The translations under genes were made by a program, and so were the position numbers. From Hymenopus coronatus (taxonomy: Eukaryota > Arthropoda > Insecta > Mantodea > Hymenopodidae), in the NCBI GenBank assembly GCA_030762935.1, contig CM060887.1, forward strand, positions 15,244,501-15,308,500: DNA of 64,000 nt, written 5' to 3'. Shown piece by piece: positions 1-11,285 of this stretch; the first letter of the stretch is position 1, and the number at the start of each line of letters is the position of its first letter. The notes under the pieces are model-generated. The model did no database searches, had not been told where the DNA came from, and saw only the letters and a program-made list of their open reading frames with translations.

Positions 1-272
1 GAAAGAAGCTAAAGGAACGTCGTATGCACACCCATGTTTAATGTACTGCTATGCATTTTTCACTAAAAAGCAAAACAAATCCAGTATGAGGGTTTATAAT
101 TGCCAAATATAATAAAATAAGTCCCTTTTCTACATTTCTCATTCAAAAATAATCTTATAATTTAAAACCAGAACTTTGCAATCACAATATATGTACGAAT
201 ATTGACGAATACAATAATTCCACACAACACGCATCAGCAAAATTTAACGCACAATTATACAAGTTAATTTGT
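1..272. other. AT-rich DNA, no feature seen
   Basis: AT-rich sequence with no usable open frame and no match to the repeat families recognised elsewhere in the window. Confidence 0.5.
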
Positions 273-439
273 TAGCATTTGGATCACCTAATACGCTCTC
301 AATTGTCAATCAAGCCAGTTAATAAAAAAAAAAACACTGATCATACCTGAAAGGAGCAAAATCACCAATGAAACACTGACAGGCCTTTCTCCAACTAAAA
401 ATATTACTGATCGTCCATCTAGGCTACCGATCAATTTTT
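273..439. repeat. 165-bp spacer repeat, copy 1
   Basis: This block begins TAGCATTTGGATCACC and runs to the hairpin end of the first R850 copy. It recurs almost unchanged at 1339-1502, again directly against an R850 hairpin end. The pair means either a tandem duplication of spacer plus element or an extended R850 variant. Confidence 0.9.
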
Positions 440-1054
440 ACTTTCTCTACATGTACTATGTACATAGTGTATAGAAAAGGTATTGTATTCCACCCAAAAG
501 TTCGATACCGAGATATCACTGGAAATACATTTTTAGGATCCCCTGTATCCAAAAAAAGGATTTTCAGAAAAAGGTCCGTGTGTGTCCGTGAATACGATAA
601 CTCAAAAACGAAAAGCAGCTAAAATACCAAACTTGGTATTTAAGTTTAGTATCTTCCAGGGATGCGACACGAAGATTTTGAGAAAAATCCCCCACCCCAA
701 ACTACCCTTTACATGGAACTTTTTTCGAAAATTTTGATTTTCTTAAAAATAGCTAACGATTTTGATTAAAATATCGTATATTAAAGATATTTACCTAACA
801 AATAAAATGTATATCTTGAATATTGTGGGAATAGCTTCTGAAGACTTGTTTATTCTGAATGAATTTTGCTTAATTTGGCATAACTAATAAACCGTAAGAG
901 ATAGACAAAAACTTACTAAACAACAAATTTAGGTCTTGTTAAAATACACAAGTTATGTCATACATTTTTCTCGTGGAGCTTACCGTTTTCAAGGTATTCA
1001 TTGTTATTAGTTTCAGTTGTGAAGTACTTATACTCTTCTCAGACGGGAGTGTCC

Positions 1055-1090
<36 letters not shown>

Positions 1091-1333
1091 TTCTACTCCT
1101 GGCCAAGAAAAGAAGCGATTTGTAATGACAATCGCATAACGACAGCTTTTAAAACATTTGACTATCGGTTTAGCCTAGTGTATTCCCTTATTTTCTTCCT
1201 ACTTATAAGGAACTAAATAATAAGAACATTGTGTAATGAGTACCACGATTAGCAAGGTGCAGAAAGAAGAAGAATCTTATATATGAAGATTGTAGAACAG
1301 CTAGAGAAAGTCATGTGAGTGTAACACATCAGA
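440..1333 (-). mobile_element. R850 element, full-length, variant II
   Basis: The hairpin end (ACTTTCTCTACATG plus ACTATGTACATAGT palindrome) is at the left. The right end reads GCTAGAGAAAGTCATGTGAGTGTAACA and stops at CATCAGA before a T run. The distal third differs from the common form: it has TCAGACGGGAGTG and CCTGGCCAAGAAAAG instead of the GAACTTCAGTCACATAGC segment. Copies at 15.5 and 33.1 kb share this variant. A 33-nt T run is embedded. Confidence 0.92.
1057..1089. repeat. poly-T tract (33 T)
   Basis: Uninterrupted T run inside an R850 copy. Sister copies have only a short T-rich stretch (TTTTTCTTTTG in the same orientation), so this is local expansion rather than a retroposon tail. 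Confidence 0.9.
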
Positions 1334-1338
1334 TTTTT

Positions 1339-1502
1339 TAGCATTTGGATCACCGAATACGCTCTCAATTGTCAATCAAGCCAGTTAATAAAAAAATCCG
1401 CTGATCATACCTGAAAGGAGCAAAATCACCAATGAAACACTGATAGGGCTTTCTCCAACTAACATTTTACTGATCGTCCATCTAAGCTGCCGATCAATTT
1501 TT
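1339..1502. repeat. 165-bp spacer repeat, copy 2
   Basis: Near-identical to 273-439 with a few substitutions and a shorter A run. It is directly followed by the hairpin end of the second R850 copy. The offset between the two spacers is 1,066 bp. Confidence 0.9.
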
Positions 1503-2252
1503 ATTTTCTCTACACGTACTATGTACATAGTGTATAGAGAAGGTATTGCACTCCACCCAAAAATTCGATTCACCGGAAATATTTGTTTTAGGGTGCCCTG
1601 TATCCAGAAAAAGCATTTTCGGAAAAATGTCCATGTGTGTGTGTGTGTGTGTCCGTGAACACGATAACCCATAAGCAAAAAGTCGGTAAAATACCAAATT
1701 TGGTATTTAAGATAAGTATCTTCCAGGGATGCGAAACGAAGATTTTGAGAAAAATCCCCCCACCCCAAACTACACTTTACTTGGAACTTTTTTCGAAAAT
1801 TTTGATTTCCTCAAAAAATGGCTCGGACAATTTTGATTAAAATTTCATATATTAAATATATTTACCTGACAAATAAAAGGTGTATCTTGAATTGTCTGGG
1901 AATAGCCTCTGAAGACTAGTTTATTCTGGATGAATTTCACGGAATTTAGCATAACTACTAAACCGTAAGAGATAAACACGCAATTTATGTTATATACTTT
2001 TTTTTCGTGGAGTTGCTTGTTTTTGAGTTATTCCTTGTTTTTGTTTTCACCTTTAAAAAACCTAAAACTTTTCTAATACAGGAATTTGTCCCTTATTTCT
2101 CCGTTATATCGCCTCTACTAACAAGGAAGCAAGTAATAAAATTATTTCTGCTAATTGTTTTCTCGATTAGCATGAAATAAAGCGTAGCATATGTTTTTTA
2201 ACAATAAATTGTTGCAGAGATGTAAAGAAAGTCATGTGAATATAACATCAGA
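1503..2252 (-). mobile_element. R850 element, internally deleted
   Basis: The hairpin end is at the left (TACTATGTACATAGTG). A GT run sits at about 1636-1652. The right end is AAAGAAAGTCATGTGAATATAACATCAGA. It is shorter than full copies because segments of the distal half are missing. Its distal half is the common variant, unlike the copy at 440-1333. Confidence 0.9.
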
Positions 2253-2701
2253 TTTTTATTTGCTTTTCTGCAACCGGAGATTACTCTTCATGGGCAGTTG
2301 AATGTAAGAAATATTTCCTCAAGTTTTATATAAATTATTATTAGAAGTTATGACGTGACATTCGACTTTCTACTTAAAGCTGAAATATTGCCTGCTTGTT
2401 TAGGACTTCTTTTGTCATGATTTGTTATGTAGTCTGTCTGCCAATGACCCTATATATGCATTCTTGTCCTCTTTTATTGTGTATTATATAATAAGGCTTT
2501 GTTATTTCACATCTGTGTTTTGTCATATTTAAAATGAGTTTTCCCCATGCTATAGTGGTGTAAATATTATTTTATTGTTTGGATCTTAATAATCCAAAAG
2601 TTAATAAGAGAAAAATAAGAGAGAGGGAGCGATAGATGGAGACAGAGGAATATGAGAGCGTTTCAATAAGAATCCGTATTAGTAATGAATACGCCAATTT
2701 T
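2253..2701. other. AT-rich DNA, no feature seen
   Basis: No open frame of note. A purine-rich GAGAGAGGGAGCGATAG stretch lies near 2616-2640. Confidence 0.4.
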
Positions 2702-2876
2702 ACTTTCCTTAGCACGTACGTACATTGTACACAGTTGAGAAGATGATATATTCCCCCCAAAAAGTCGATACCGAGAGTTCACCGAAAATCTTTTGAGACT
2801 CACTGAATAAAAAAAAAACATTTTAGAAAAAGGACAGTGATTCCAGATGTGTGTATGTGGGTGGACAGCATAACTA
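2702..2876 (-). mobile_element. R850 fragment, hairpin end only
   Basis: It matches the hairpin-proximal 175 bp of R850 (CGATACCGAGAGTTCACC, then GTGTGTATGTGGGTGGACAGCATAACT). It stops where the next R850 copy begins at a shared A run. Confidence 0.8.
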
Positions 2877-2881
2877 AAAAA

Positions 2882-3690
2882 TCTGATGAGCTCCATTCAC
2901 ATGACTTTCTCTTACATCTTTGTAACATTTTTATTAATCTTATTCTTCTATCTATTTAATGCTAAAACATTAGCAGAAACGGTCATATTGCTTAGTCCCT
3001 TTATAAGCACAAGGGAAATAAGGCAATACAATAGGCTAAAGCGACTGTTTTAAAATGTGGTTGCTATGGGATTGAAAACAGTTCCTTTGCGCAGCCAAGC
3101 GTCGACTTCCCGTATCAGTTTAAGTATTTTAAAATTGAAATCAATAACAAGGAATATCTCGAAAACAACCAACTCCATGGAAAAATGTATATGACATAAT
3201 TTGTGTGTTTTAACGTAATCTACATTTTTTGTGTAGTACGGCTTGGTCTATCTCTTACGGTCTACCAGTTACGCAACATTCGGCAAAATTCATTCAGGAT
3301 AAAGTGGTCTTTGAGGCTATTCCCAGAAAATTCAAGATATGCGTTTTATTTACCATATAAATATATTTAATATACGGCATTTTAATAAAAATCGTTAAAG
3401 CCATGTTTGAGGAAACCAAAGTTTTCGAAAATATTTCATGTAAAGAATAGTTTGGAGGGATTTTCTTGAAAATCTTCGTACCGCATCCTTGGAAGATGCC
3501 AAACTTAAATACCAAGTTTTGAACGGAATGGACATTTCGTTTTTGAGTTATTTTATTTTATCTACATGCACACACAAACATATACATACTGACCTTTTTC
3601 TAACCGTATATTTCCAGTGAATTCTCGGTATTCAATTTTTTAGTGGAATTCAATATCTTCTCTATGTTAAACACATGCGCTAGAGAAAAT
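2882..3690 (+). mobile_element. R850 element, near full-length
   Basis: The 5' end TCTGATGAGCTCC...ACATGACTTTCTC follows an A run. It ends with a degraded hairpin and GCTAGAGAAAAT. Its insertion in the A run of the preceding fragment (CATAACT-AAAAA) suggests nested insertion, but the far half of the host copy is absent. Confidence 0.88.
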
Positions 3691-4717
3691 AATAAAGATA
3701 AGGTCGAACACCTAAAATCCCTGGTTATGGTTACCACGTGACACTTGTGTAAAATAGGGCTGCTTAATAATTAAGTTTCAGGAATATACACCTATAGCTG
3801 TTTCCGGTGCTGATAATCTTCAAACACCTCGAGAAGGTTTCTAATTTGCATTTTTAAGTGTGAAACAGCTGAATATTTCATTGCAATGGAAACGAAGATG
3901 AAGAAATTATGAGCCTTCTTAATTGGGAGTACTGTATGCCATTTCCAGACGCTAGCTAACAAGAAACTTATTTCGTGCTGCAAATTACTGTACAAGTAAC
4001 GGAAAACGAGAGATGGAGGGTGGGAGGTTAGGGATAACGCGCTATGGTGTGGATAGCTAGGAGGAGAAGGAAAAATTGCTACTTTAATTGGCGACACAAG
4101 TTACTGCTGATTTCTACCCCTGCCCACCCACCCCCGGGGGAGGGGCAAAGAAAGAAGAAAAGTTAGGTTCGAACTTTGGAAAAATCTTCATCGGGTGGAG
4201 GAGAGGAGGAGGGCAGCGGAGGCAATTCCTGAAAATCTCTAAGCTCGTTGCCAAAAAGAGTTTTGTACGAGTTCGGTTGGGCACAGCCCGGAGAGATAAA
4301 ACTTGAGGTAATAATACAACGAAGATTCCAGTAAAAGCAGGGTGGGAGGATGTAGGAGGGAACAAAAGTAATATATGAAATAAAAAAAAAGAGAAGAAAG
4401 AGATAGAATTAGAACCTAAATGGCTACTCCAATCTTTTCTGTTCCTTTCTTCCCAGAAGCTGTTGTGCTGTGGGACGCGAAGGTCCATAAATTGCCAGTG
4501 GAAGCCAACTGTACCTGGATCGTGTCCTGACTCCCAGGGAAGATCATGTGAATCCAAAAATATTATCACATTTTGTATCGTTAATAGGCATGATCAGGAA
4601 ATGTCGTAATGGTTGCATTGTAACTCTTACTTTAATCTAATGGTTACTCAAGAACGGAGAGCTACGTGACTAACTGGCCAAATATCATTATCAAAGTAAA
4701 TAATGCAAAGTACAAGG
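3691..4717. other. Non-repeat DNA with a GC-richer patch
   Basis: Mostly AT-rich. Between about 4115 and 4345 it becomes GC/purine-rich with a CCCCCGGGGG palindrome at 4131-4140. A 151-codon minus-strand frame covers 4114-4569, but it is low-complexity (F/S/P-rich) and has no recognisable domain, so I do not call it a gene. Confidence 0.4.
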
Positions 4718-4960
4718 GCCTTTTTTTTTTTCAACCTCCAATAGACTATAAACAAAAGACAAGTTCATAGAAAGGAACTATTTCATTACTAAAAGTTTTG
4801 TACACTTGTGGTTACTTTTCAACATAACCACCGAAAATATTGAGACATTTATCGTACCTGTTCACAAGCTTTGCAAAACCCGCTGCAAAAAATGTTGCGC
4901 CAAAGATTTCAAATGAGCATAGACGTGGTTTTGAAGATCTTTGTGGAGAGCCAATGAATA
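4718..4960 (-). pseudogene. mariner transposase 3'-end relic (left arm)
   Basis: The reverse strand matches the 3' end of the mariner copy on the right (4965-5384) at about 80% by eye, including the peptide segment LQNHVYAHLKSL against VQNNVNAHLKSL and the terminal TTTTTTCAACCTCC. Only the C-terminal coding part and the 3' non-coding end remain. It points away from its partner, so the pair forms a large inverted repeat. Confidence 0.8.
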
Positions 4961-4964
4961 CAAA

Positions 4965-5384
4965 CGAAGAGGAATGCTGACTTCAGGAATTGTGTTGATC
5001 CATAACAACGCTCGTCCACACACTGCTGGCACAACCCATCGGCTCTTTGAACAAATTCGATCATCAGCCGTACAGTCCTGACCTGGCACTTAGCGACTTT
5101 CACCTTTTCCCTGAACTGAAGATGTGGCTAGGAGGGCAGCACTTTCAAACCAACGAAGATGTTCAAAACAACGTCAATGCTCATTTGAAATCATTGGTGG
5201 CAACATTTTTTGAAGCGGGTATTGCAAAGCTTGTATACAGGTGCGATAAATGCCTCAATCTTTTCGGTGATTATGTTGAAAAGTTACCATAAGTGTACAA
5301 AACTTTTAGTAATAAAATAATTGTTTTCTATGAACTTGTATTTTATTTATAGCCTATCGGAGGTTGAAAAAAAAAAGACGGCCC
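4965..5384 (+). pseudogene. mariner-type transposase, 3' half, frameshifted
   Basis: This is a remnant of a mariner (Tc1/mariner superfamily) DNA-transposon gene. The upstream frame encodes VLIHNNARPHTA, the block around the second catalytic aspartate, here with Asn where mariner normally has Asp (HDN). After a frameshift near 5045, the frame to the TAA at 5290-5292 encodes HQPYSPDLALSDFHLFPELK (third Asp present) and FGDYVEKL, the usual mariner C terminus. The N-terminal DNA-binding region and first Asp are absent. The frame break, missing 5' half and D-to-N change make it inactive. The 3' non-coding end closes with GGAGGTTGAAAAAA. Confidence 0.9.
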
Positions 5385-5512
5385 TCGTAATTAGCCCAAA
5401 ACATTATTTAAGTATATAATAAAAAGTCAGTGTACAGTGTGAACGCCATAATGATATGAACGTGAATAATACAAAGCGACTGATAACGTTATTAGATTGC
5501 TAGTTAGCTTTT

Positions 5513-6374
5513 AATTTCTCTATATGTACTATGTACCTACTGTATAGAGAGCGTATTGTATTCCACCCGAAAATTCGATACCGAGGTTTCGCCGGAAATA
5601 AATGTTTTTGGGTACCCCTAACCCAAAAATAGCATTTTTGGAAAAAGGTGTATGAGGGTAATTGTGCGTGTGTGTATGCGTGTGTGAGACTGTGGACAGC
5701 ATAGCTCAAAAACGAAAAGACCGTTAAATACCAGATGTGGTATTTAAGTTTGGTATCTTCCCCTGATACGACACGAAGATTTTCAAGAAAATCCTCCTAC
5801 ACCAAACTACCCTTTAGATGGAAAAAAAATCGAAATTTTTTATTTTCTCAAAAAATGGCTCTAACGGCTGGGATTAAAATCTCTTATATTTAAGATATTT
5901 TACATGCAAAATAAAATGTTTTTTTTTAATTTTCTGAGAATAGCATCTAAACACCTCTTTATTCTGGATGATTTTATTGAATTTTGCATAGCTGGTAAAC
6001 CGTAACCGTATTACACAAAAAATGTAGATCACGATAAAACACACAATTTATGTCTAACATTTTTTTCGTGGAATTGATCATTTTTAGGTATGCCTTGTCA
6101 TTGGTTTTAGCTTTAAAAATGTATAATTTTCTCATACAGAATGTGTCAACTCCTGTCCATACAAACAAAGGAACTTCAGTCACCTAGCAATCAGCTTTAG
6201 CCTATCACTTTAACATATGGTACTCTTATTTCGCTTCTACTTACAAGGAAGCAAGTAATAAGACTATTTCTGCTAATTTTTCTCAATTAGCATGACGTAA
6301 ATAGAAGTATAAACTTTTTAATAATAATTTGTTGCAAAGATGTGGAGAAAGTCATGTGAATGGAACACTTGAGC
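5513..6374 (-). mobile_element. R850 element, full-length
   Basis: Hairpin end at left (ACTATGTACCTACTGTATAGAGA, slightly degraded). It contains a GTGTGTGTATGCGTGTG tract, the AAATACCAGATGTGGTATTT internal palindrome, and right end GTGGAGAAAGTCATGTGAATGGAACACTTGAGC. Confidence 0.92.
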
Positions 6375-6384
6375 TTTTAATTCT

Positions 6385-6722
6385 TTACTTCTATAACGTT
6401 GTTGGGTAATTAATTACTTTGTATTCTTTATTTAATAAGTTATTGATATCTATCTACTTTGTAGTTTTTATTTGATAAGTTATTGGATAACTTAACTACT
6501 TTGTATTCTTTATTTGATAACGATAGTAGATAGCCAGGTACCTTATGTTCTTTATTTTGATATAATTATTCGGTAGCTAGGTAATAACTATTACCTAGGT
6601 AACAAATACAAAATACCTAGTAACCCAATAACGATTACGAAAGTAACAAATGCAAAGTACCCAATAACGATTACCAAAGTAACAAATACAAAACACCTTG
6701 TTACACAATAGCGATTACAAAA
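6385..6722. repeat. Inverted minisatellite (foldback array)
   Basis: The left half repeats a ~45-nt motif (TTACTTTGTATTCTTTATTT...AATAAGTTATTG). The right half repeats its reverse complement (CAATAACGATTACGAAAGTAACAAATACAAAGTAC). The centre, near 6580-6600, is TAGGTAATAACTATTACCTA, almost a perfect palindrome. The whole can fold into a long imperfect hairpin. Confidence 0.85.
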
Positions 6723-6725
6723 TTC

Positions 6726-8081
6726 AAATCTGGCGTCAAAAATGTCTACTAACAATTCGCTTTGCTCTATTCAGGTTGCTAGTGTTATATGTGCAGATGT
6801 TTTATTGGTATAGGTAATATAATGAACATGATACTAATATTTACTTCATTTGCAGACTAAGAACATTAGTTATTAAGAGTAATATATTCTAAGACTGTTT
6901 AGAATCTCCAAATAGGCTTGTCACACGGAAACCAGGTGTGTTTATTTTCATGAGAACACAGGGCGGACATATCGGAAGGCGTAAAGCTGATCGGGCAGCC
7001 CTCACGGTCATTTACACGAAACGAATAACATATTGAGAAATAATCACGGTTTTTGTGTGTCCAAATAGTCAATACTGCGTTTTCTAAAACTTACATTTTC
7101 TTATAGAAAGAAATAATATTGGAAGTTTAAACATATTTAATTGAGCATTTAATGCTTATGGTTGCATTTCCAATACTCCATTGCTTATTTTAATGAGATT
7201 GATCATTTGTTGCAAGGTTAATGATCCCAGAGCGACTGGGCAGCCTCAGGTTGTGAAGTCCTAAAAGCAAAGCAGATAATGCATACTAACAGGGTTGTAC
7301 ACCTCGCGGCATAGTTGCGACCATGAAGATTATGGTAGTGTATTATGCAACGTATTTGTGAACAAAATGTTAAACGAACGGATAAAACAACTGACATACT
7401 GAACTAGATACATACTGAGATACCTATACAGATATATGTAATCAATTGTGATTATATGCAAATGTGTTTTAGAAAATAATGATATTTGAGTGTTATATCT
7501 CTCTTTTCTAACATCACCTTTTGAACATTATATTACCAAGTGAACAAAAGTACTTCATTTGCTTTGGCAGTTTTATTGTGCTATCGAATCAGAGTTGCCA
7601 GCATGTTTACCAAAGCCGTTCGCGTGCGATTTTAAAATTACGTATTTTCTCTGTGCCATGGAATGGTAGCAAAATTAATACGCAATGCACCTAAACAGAG
7701 TCTCAATTAAATTCTGTGGGCAAGAAAAATGCTGCAACATACCTCCTTGATGTCGCCAAAGTAATGCATTTCTACTTTACATTGGAAAAGGTGAAACTAT
7801 CTTGGTAATGTTACTTCAGAAGTTGACGTGCCATGGCGTACGCTTTTAATGAACAATGTCAGCTACCAACTGTTAAGAATAAAAACAGCTGTGGCCAAAG
7901 TAAACGTTGAAGAGTTTGGTAGAGTTATAAAAACTATTTACGCTTGGAAATGGATAAGCGTGAAATAATAAATGCAAAACAAAATGCAAAAAAAAAAAAA
8001 AAATTGCAATTTTTCAATACAAAACTATATATTTTCCTTGCATCTACTACAAATATCGGCGAGCTAATTGAGATTCTTTTT
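6726..8081. other. AT-rich DNA, no feature seen
   Basis: No coding signal or recognised repeat. An A run (16 nt) lies near 7987. Confidence 0.45.
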
Positions 8082-8855
8082 ACTTTCTATATACCTACCA
8101 TGTACGCAGTGTATAGAGAAGATATTGCATTGTACCCAAAAATTCGATACCGAAATTTCACCGGAAATACATGTTTTGAGAGTCCCTGAATCCAAAAAAA
8201 AACAGTTTTAGAAAAATGTCCGTGTGTGTCTGTGGCAGCATAGCTCAAAAACGAAAAGACCGTTAAATACCAAACTTGGTATTTAAGTTCAATATCTTCC
8301 AAGGATGCGACACGAAGATTTTCAAGAATATCCCTCAACCCAAACTACACTTTCTTCTAAACTTTTGATTTTATAAAAAATGGCTGTAACAATTCTATAA
8401 AATGTATATGTTGAATTTTCTGGGAATAGCCTTTGAAGACTACTTTATTCAGGATGAATTTTACGGAATTGTGCATAACTGCTAAACCGTAAGAGATGGA
8501 CAAAAACTTACTATACAAAAAATGTAGAACACACTAAAACACACAATTTATGTTATATAATTTTTTTCACGGACATGATCGTTTTTAAGATATTCCTCTT
8601 TTTTGGTTTCACCTTCGAAAAACATAATTTTCCCATACAGGAATTTGTCAACTCCTGTCCATACAAACAACTTCAGTCACATAGCAACCAGCTTTTGACT
8701 ATCACTTTAACCTATGCTACTCCCTTATTTCCTTTATACTTACAAAGTAATTAGTAATAAGACTACTTCTGCTAATGTTTTCTCGATTAGAAGAAGTAAA
8801 TAGAATAATTTGTTGCAGAGATGTAGAGAAAGTCATGTGAATGGAACACATCAGA
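8082..8855 (-). mobile_element. R850 element
   Basis: Hairpin end partly degraded (ACTTTCTATATACCTACCATG). It contains the perfect-form internal palindrome AAATACCAAACTTGGTATTT at 8265-8284. The right end is GTAGAGAAAGTCATGTGAATGGAACACATCAGA. A short internal deletion lies after TGGCTGTAACAATTC. Confidence 0.92.
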
Positions 8856-10487
8856 TTTTTAGTATTACTCACTGTAATAGGTATTATTATTACGTCTGAG
8901 GATCTGGCCGCGAGGGAGATAATACATTACAGGTAATATAACACTTGTAAGATGTTCTTCAATATCACTGGATACAATAATTATTAACACTGTATGATGG
9001 CACAGATAAATTAAGATTGCATTCCACTAGCTGGTAACAGCACGTGTTCCCGCCAAATGCATAGGACCTACCTTTGTGCCGAGCAATGATGATCACTGAC
9101 CAATAAGCAATGACAACATCTATTCAGCTCTTATATAGTCTCAAAGCTTATTCTACATGTTTCTCCTTATTAAACATTCTTTAAGGAAGAATATAATACA
9201 GACTTCCTTTTATTTATAAATAAATTACTTTTGGTACATATAATATTTATTTCATAAGCTATTTGCGCTTAGTGAATATTTAAATATGAGTATCCAACGT
9301 TTGGGGATGCGGTATACTAGAAAGAACAGCTTCCTTTTTCGTGCACGTAGCTATACGATTAACATTGTTGAACTTTTTTAGATAATTAGCTCTGATCATA
9401 AATAAAATTATACTTAAAATACACATTAAATTCCATATTCTGATGTTCACAGAAGACTCAACTTTCATTAATTAGTTTGTCCTTTACCACATAATCAATA
9501 AATCAATATGGTATTAATTTCTTTCCATTAACAAAAAATAAACACTAGATGTGAAAACGCTTGGCTGTTTATATTAACGTCTCACATCAGACAAATTAAT
9601 GCATTATAACACTGTGAATTTTAGACGCTTTGGAGTGGGTAATAACGTATGTGTCACTTCTTAAATTTGCTCTATGAAGCATCTATCCGTTCTTGCATCA
9701 TTTCTTTTAAATTACATGTCTTCTACATGCATAACTACCCTTTTCCTTGCACCTTTAAAATAGTACATTACAAAACATAATATTGGGGCTTCTACATGCA
9801 CGGATGTGTTATTTAATATCTTATTATTAAAATATTAATGCTCCTAATTGTGGAAGGGATCACTTTCATCTCTGAAATGCGTTGCATTGACAATGTAAAC
9901 TGTTACTTAATTTAAATGCAGAAGCACTTAACAACACAAATATCACAGTTTGTAATGATAATTTCTATGAATACAATCGAGTGACCTCCAGGTTGTTATA
10001 TTACGACTGGAATAACAGTTTAAGCAACGCCAATATAACCTTGTTTATTCTTACTAAATACGTACATAGAAATACTAATAAAATGTACAGAACACGAAAC
10101 AAAATAAAAGCAAAAGTTAATATACAAATTATTTCAACTATCACCATTGTCGTTGAGAAAGATACAGTTGGTCTTGTCAGCTTTGGAAAGCATAACATGA
10201 AATTAAATAATTAATCCTATAAAATGGGACGGAATTTCGAACATTAAGCTAGACAATGCTTTTGTGTCAACTTTTTTTAATTTTTCGACAGTGCGATCAT
10301 TGCATTTGACACTTTTAAATTTTTAATAGTACTCATTTATCTTATATTGGCAATGTTCGAGTTATATCGATATACGTTAACAAAGATATAGATCGCCTTG
10401 TAATAATTTGTAGGCATTACATGAAATGAAATAATTAATCCTGTGAAATGGGAAACTGAAGTATTGGTTATGTGATGTATTATAGGC
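8856..10487. other. AT-rich DNA with one short direct repeat
   Basis: No gene or transposon recognised. A ~40-bp direct repeat (CATGAAATTAAATAATTAATCC) occurs near 10195-10235 and, slightly diverged, near 10415-10455, about 220 bp apart. A short frame at 9981-10214 has no recognisable homology. Confidence 0.45.
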
Positions 10488-10691
10488 TCATTGATGTCCT
10501 ATTGGCTTCTTGCCTTTCTTGGTAGCATTGTATTTTTCTCTGTCAGCTGCTTGCAAAATTGCCTGTGGTTCTTCACATTTCATATTGACGACATTCATAT
10601 GATCCGCCATTTTATAGATCGATAAGTGAAGTTCATGGCCTACTTGAATGAGACAGTGGTCACATCCAGCAAGAAACCTAAGTTGGCGCAT
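10488..10691 (-). pseudogene. Unrecognised 67-codon frame with SIYKMAD motif
   Basis: The minus-strand frame has normal-looking composition, unlike most frames here. It contains SIYKMADHMNVVNM, then EEPQAILQAADREK and a lysine-rich tail ATKKGKK before the stop. A related broken sequence lies at 18235-18345 (SIYKMADDFNVLNM, stop, PDEIMQAVERAK). The pair suggests either a small coding unit or exon with a decayed paralogue, or two relics of a repeat-borne frame. The start could be the upstream ATG at 10691 or the ATG of MADHM. I do not recognise the family. Confidence 0.4.
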
Positions 10692-11009
10692 TATAATGTT
10701 ATAACACTGACACAGAAGTTTCTACTTTAACACTACTGACATCTGGTAAAATCCCTACTTTTACCAGAAACTATCTAAAAAAGCTATGTTAAACATTACT
10801 CGCAAGTTATAGTCTCAATACATATATTAATGCAATGAAGTAATTAATACTGTAAGCAAAGGCAGGTAAACACGTTATGAAGTTAAAAAACAAGAACACA
10901 AAGTGTATAGGTACAAATAACATAGTAGTATTGCTTGTATTGGATCATGCTGTAAAGTAAATTAATTTAAAAAAAAGCAGTACTTACAAGACAGCTCCTG
11001 GAGTTAGAT

Positions 11010-11285
11010 ACATGTTGAAGGCAGACGGACTCTGAAACAGAGAGAGTAGCAGAATGGGTGATCAGATCCTGGTCTGTAATGAGAGTGAGAAACATGAGGA
11101 TATAAAATGGCCGGGAAATGGAGGAAAGTAACAGATGGTGGAACAAACGTGGGGGAACCGAAGAACTCGGAGAAAAACCACCCAAACGCCGCTTTGCCCA
11201 CTACAAATCCCACATCCAGTCTCTCAGGATCGAAAGGCCCGCCTTGGTGAAAGGCGAGCGGTCTAACCCCTCGGCCACGGCCCAC
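11010..11285 (-). mobile_element. tRNA-derived SINE, family B (Ser-like head)
   Basis: On the minus strand the 5' end reads GGGCCGTGGCCGAGGGGTTAG, a class II (Ser/Leu-like) tRNA head with a pol III box A (TGGCCGAGGGG). A degenerate box B follows, then a CTCCGAGTTCTTCGGTTCCCC body. The 3' portion is diverged. Better copies lie at 62.8 kb and 17.9 kb. Confidence 0.75.

Noticed and set aside
4114..4569. 151-codon minus-strand frame as a gene
   Set aside because: Low-complexity F/S/P composition from a purine-rich plus strand; no domain and an opposing frame over the same bases.
6385..6722. CRISPR-like array
   Set aside because: Repeats are inverted about a centre and degenerate, spacers are not unique, and the context is animal genomic DNA.
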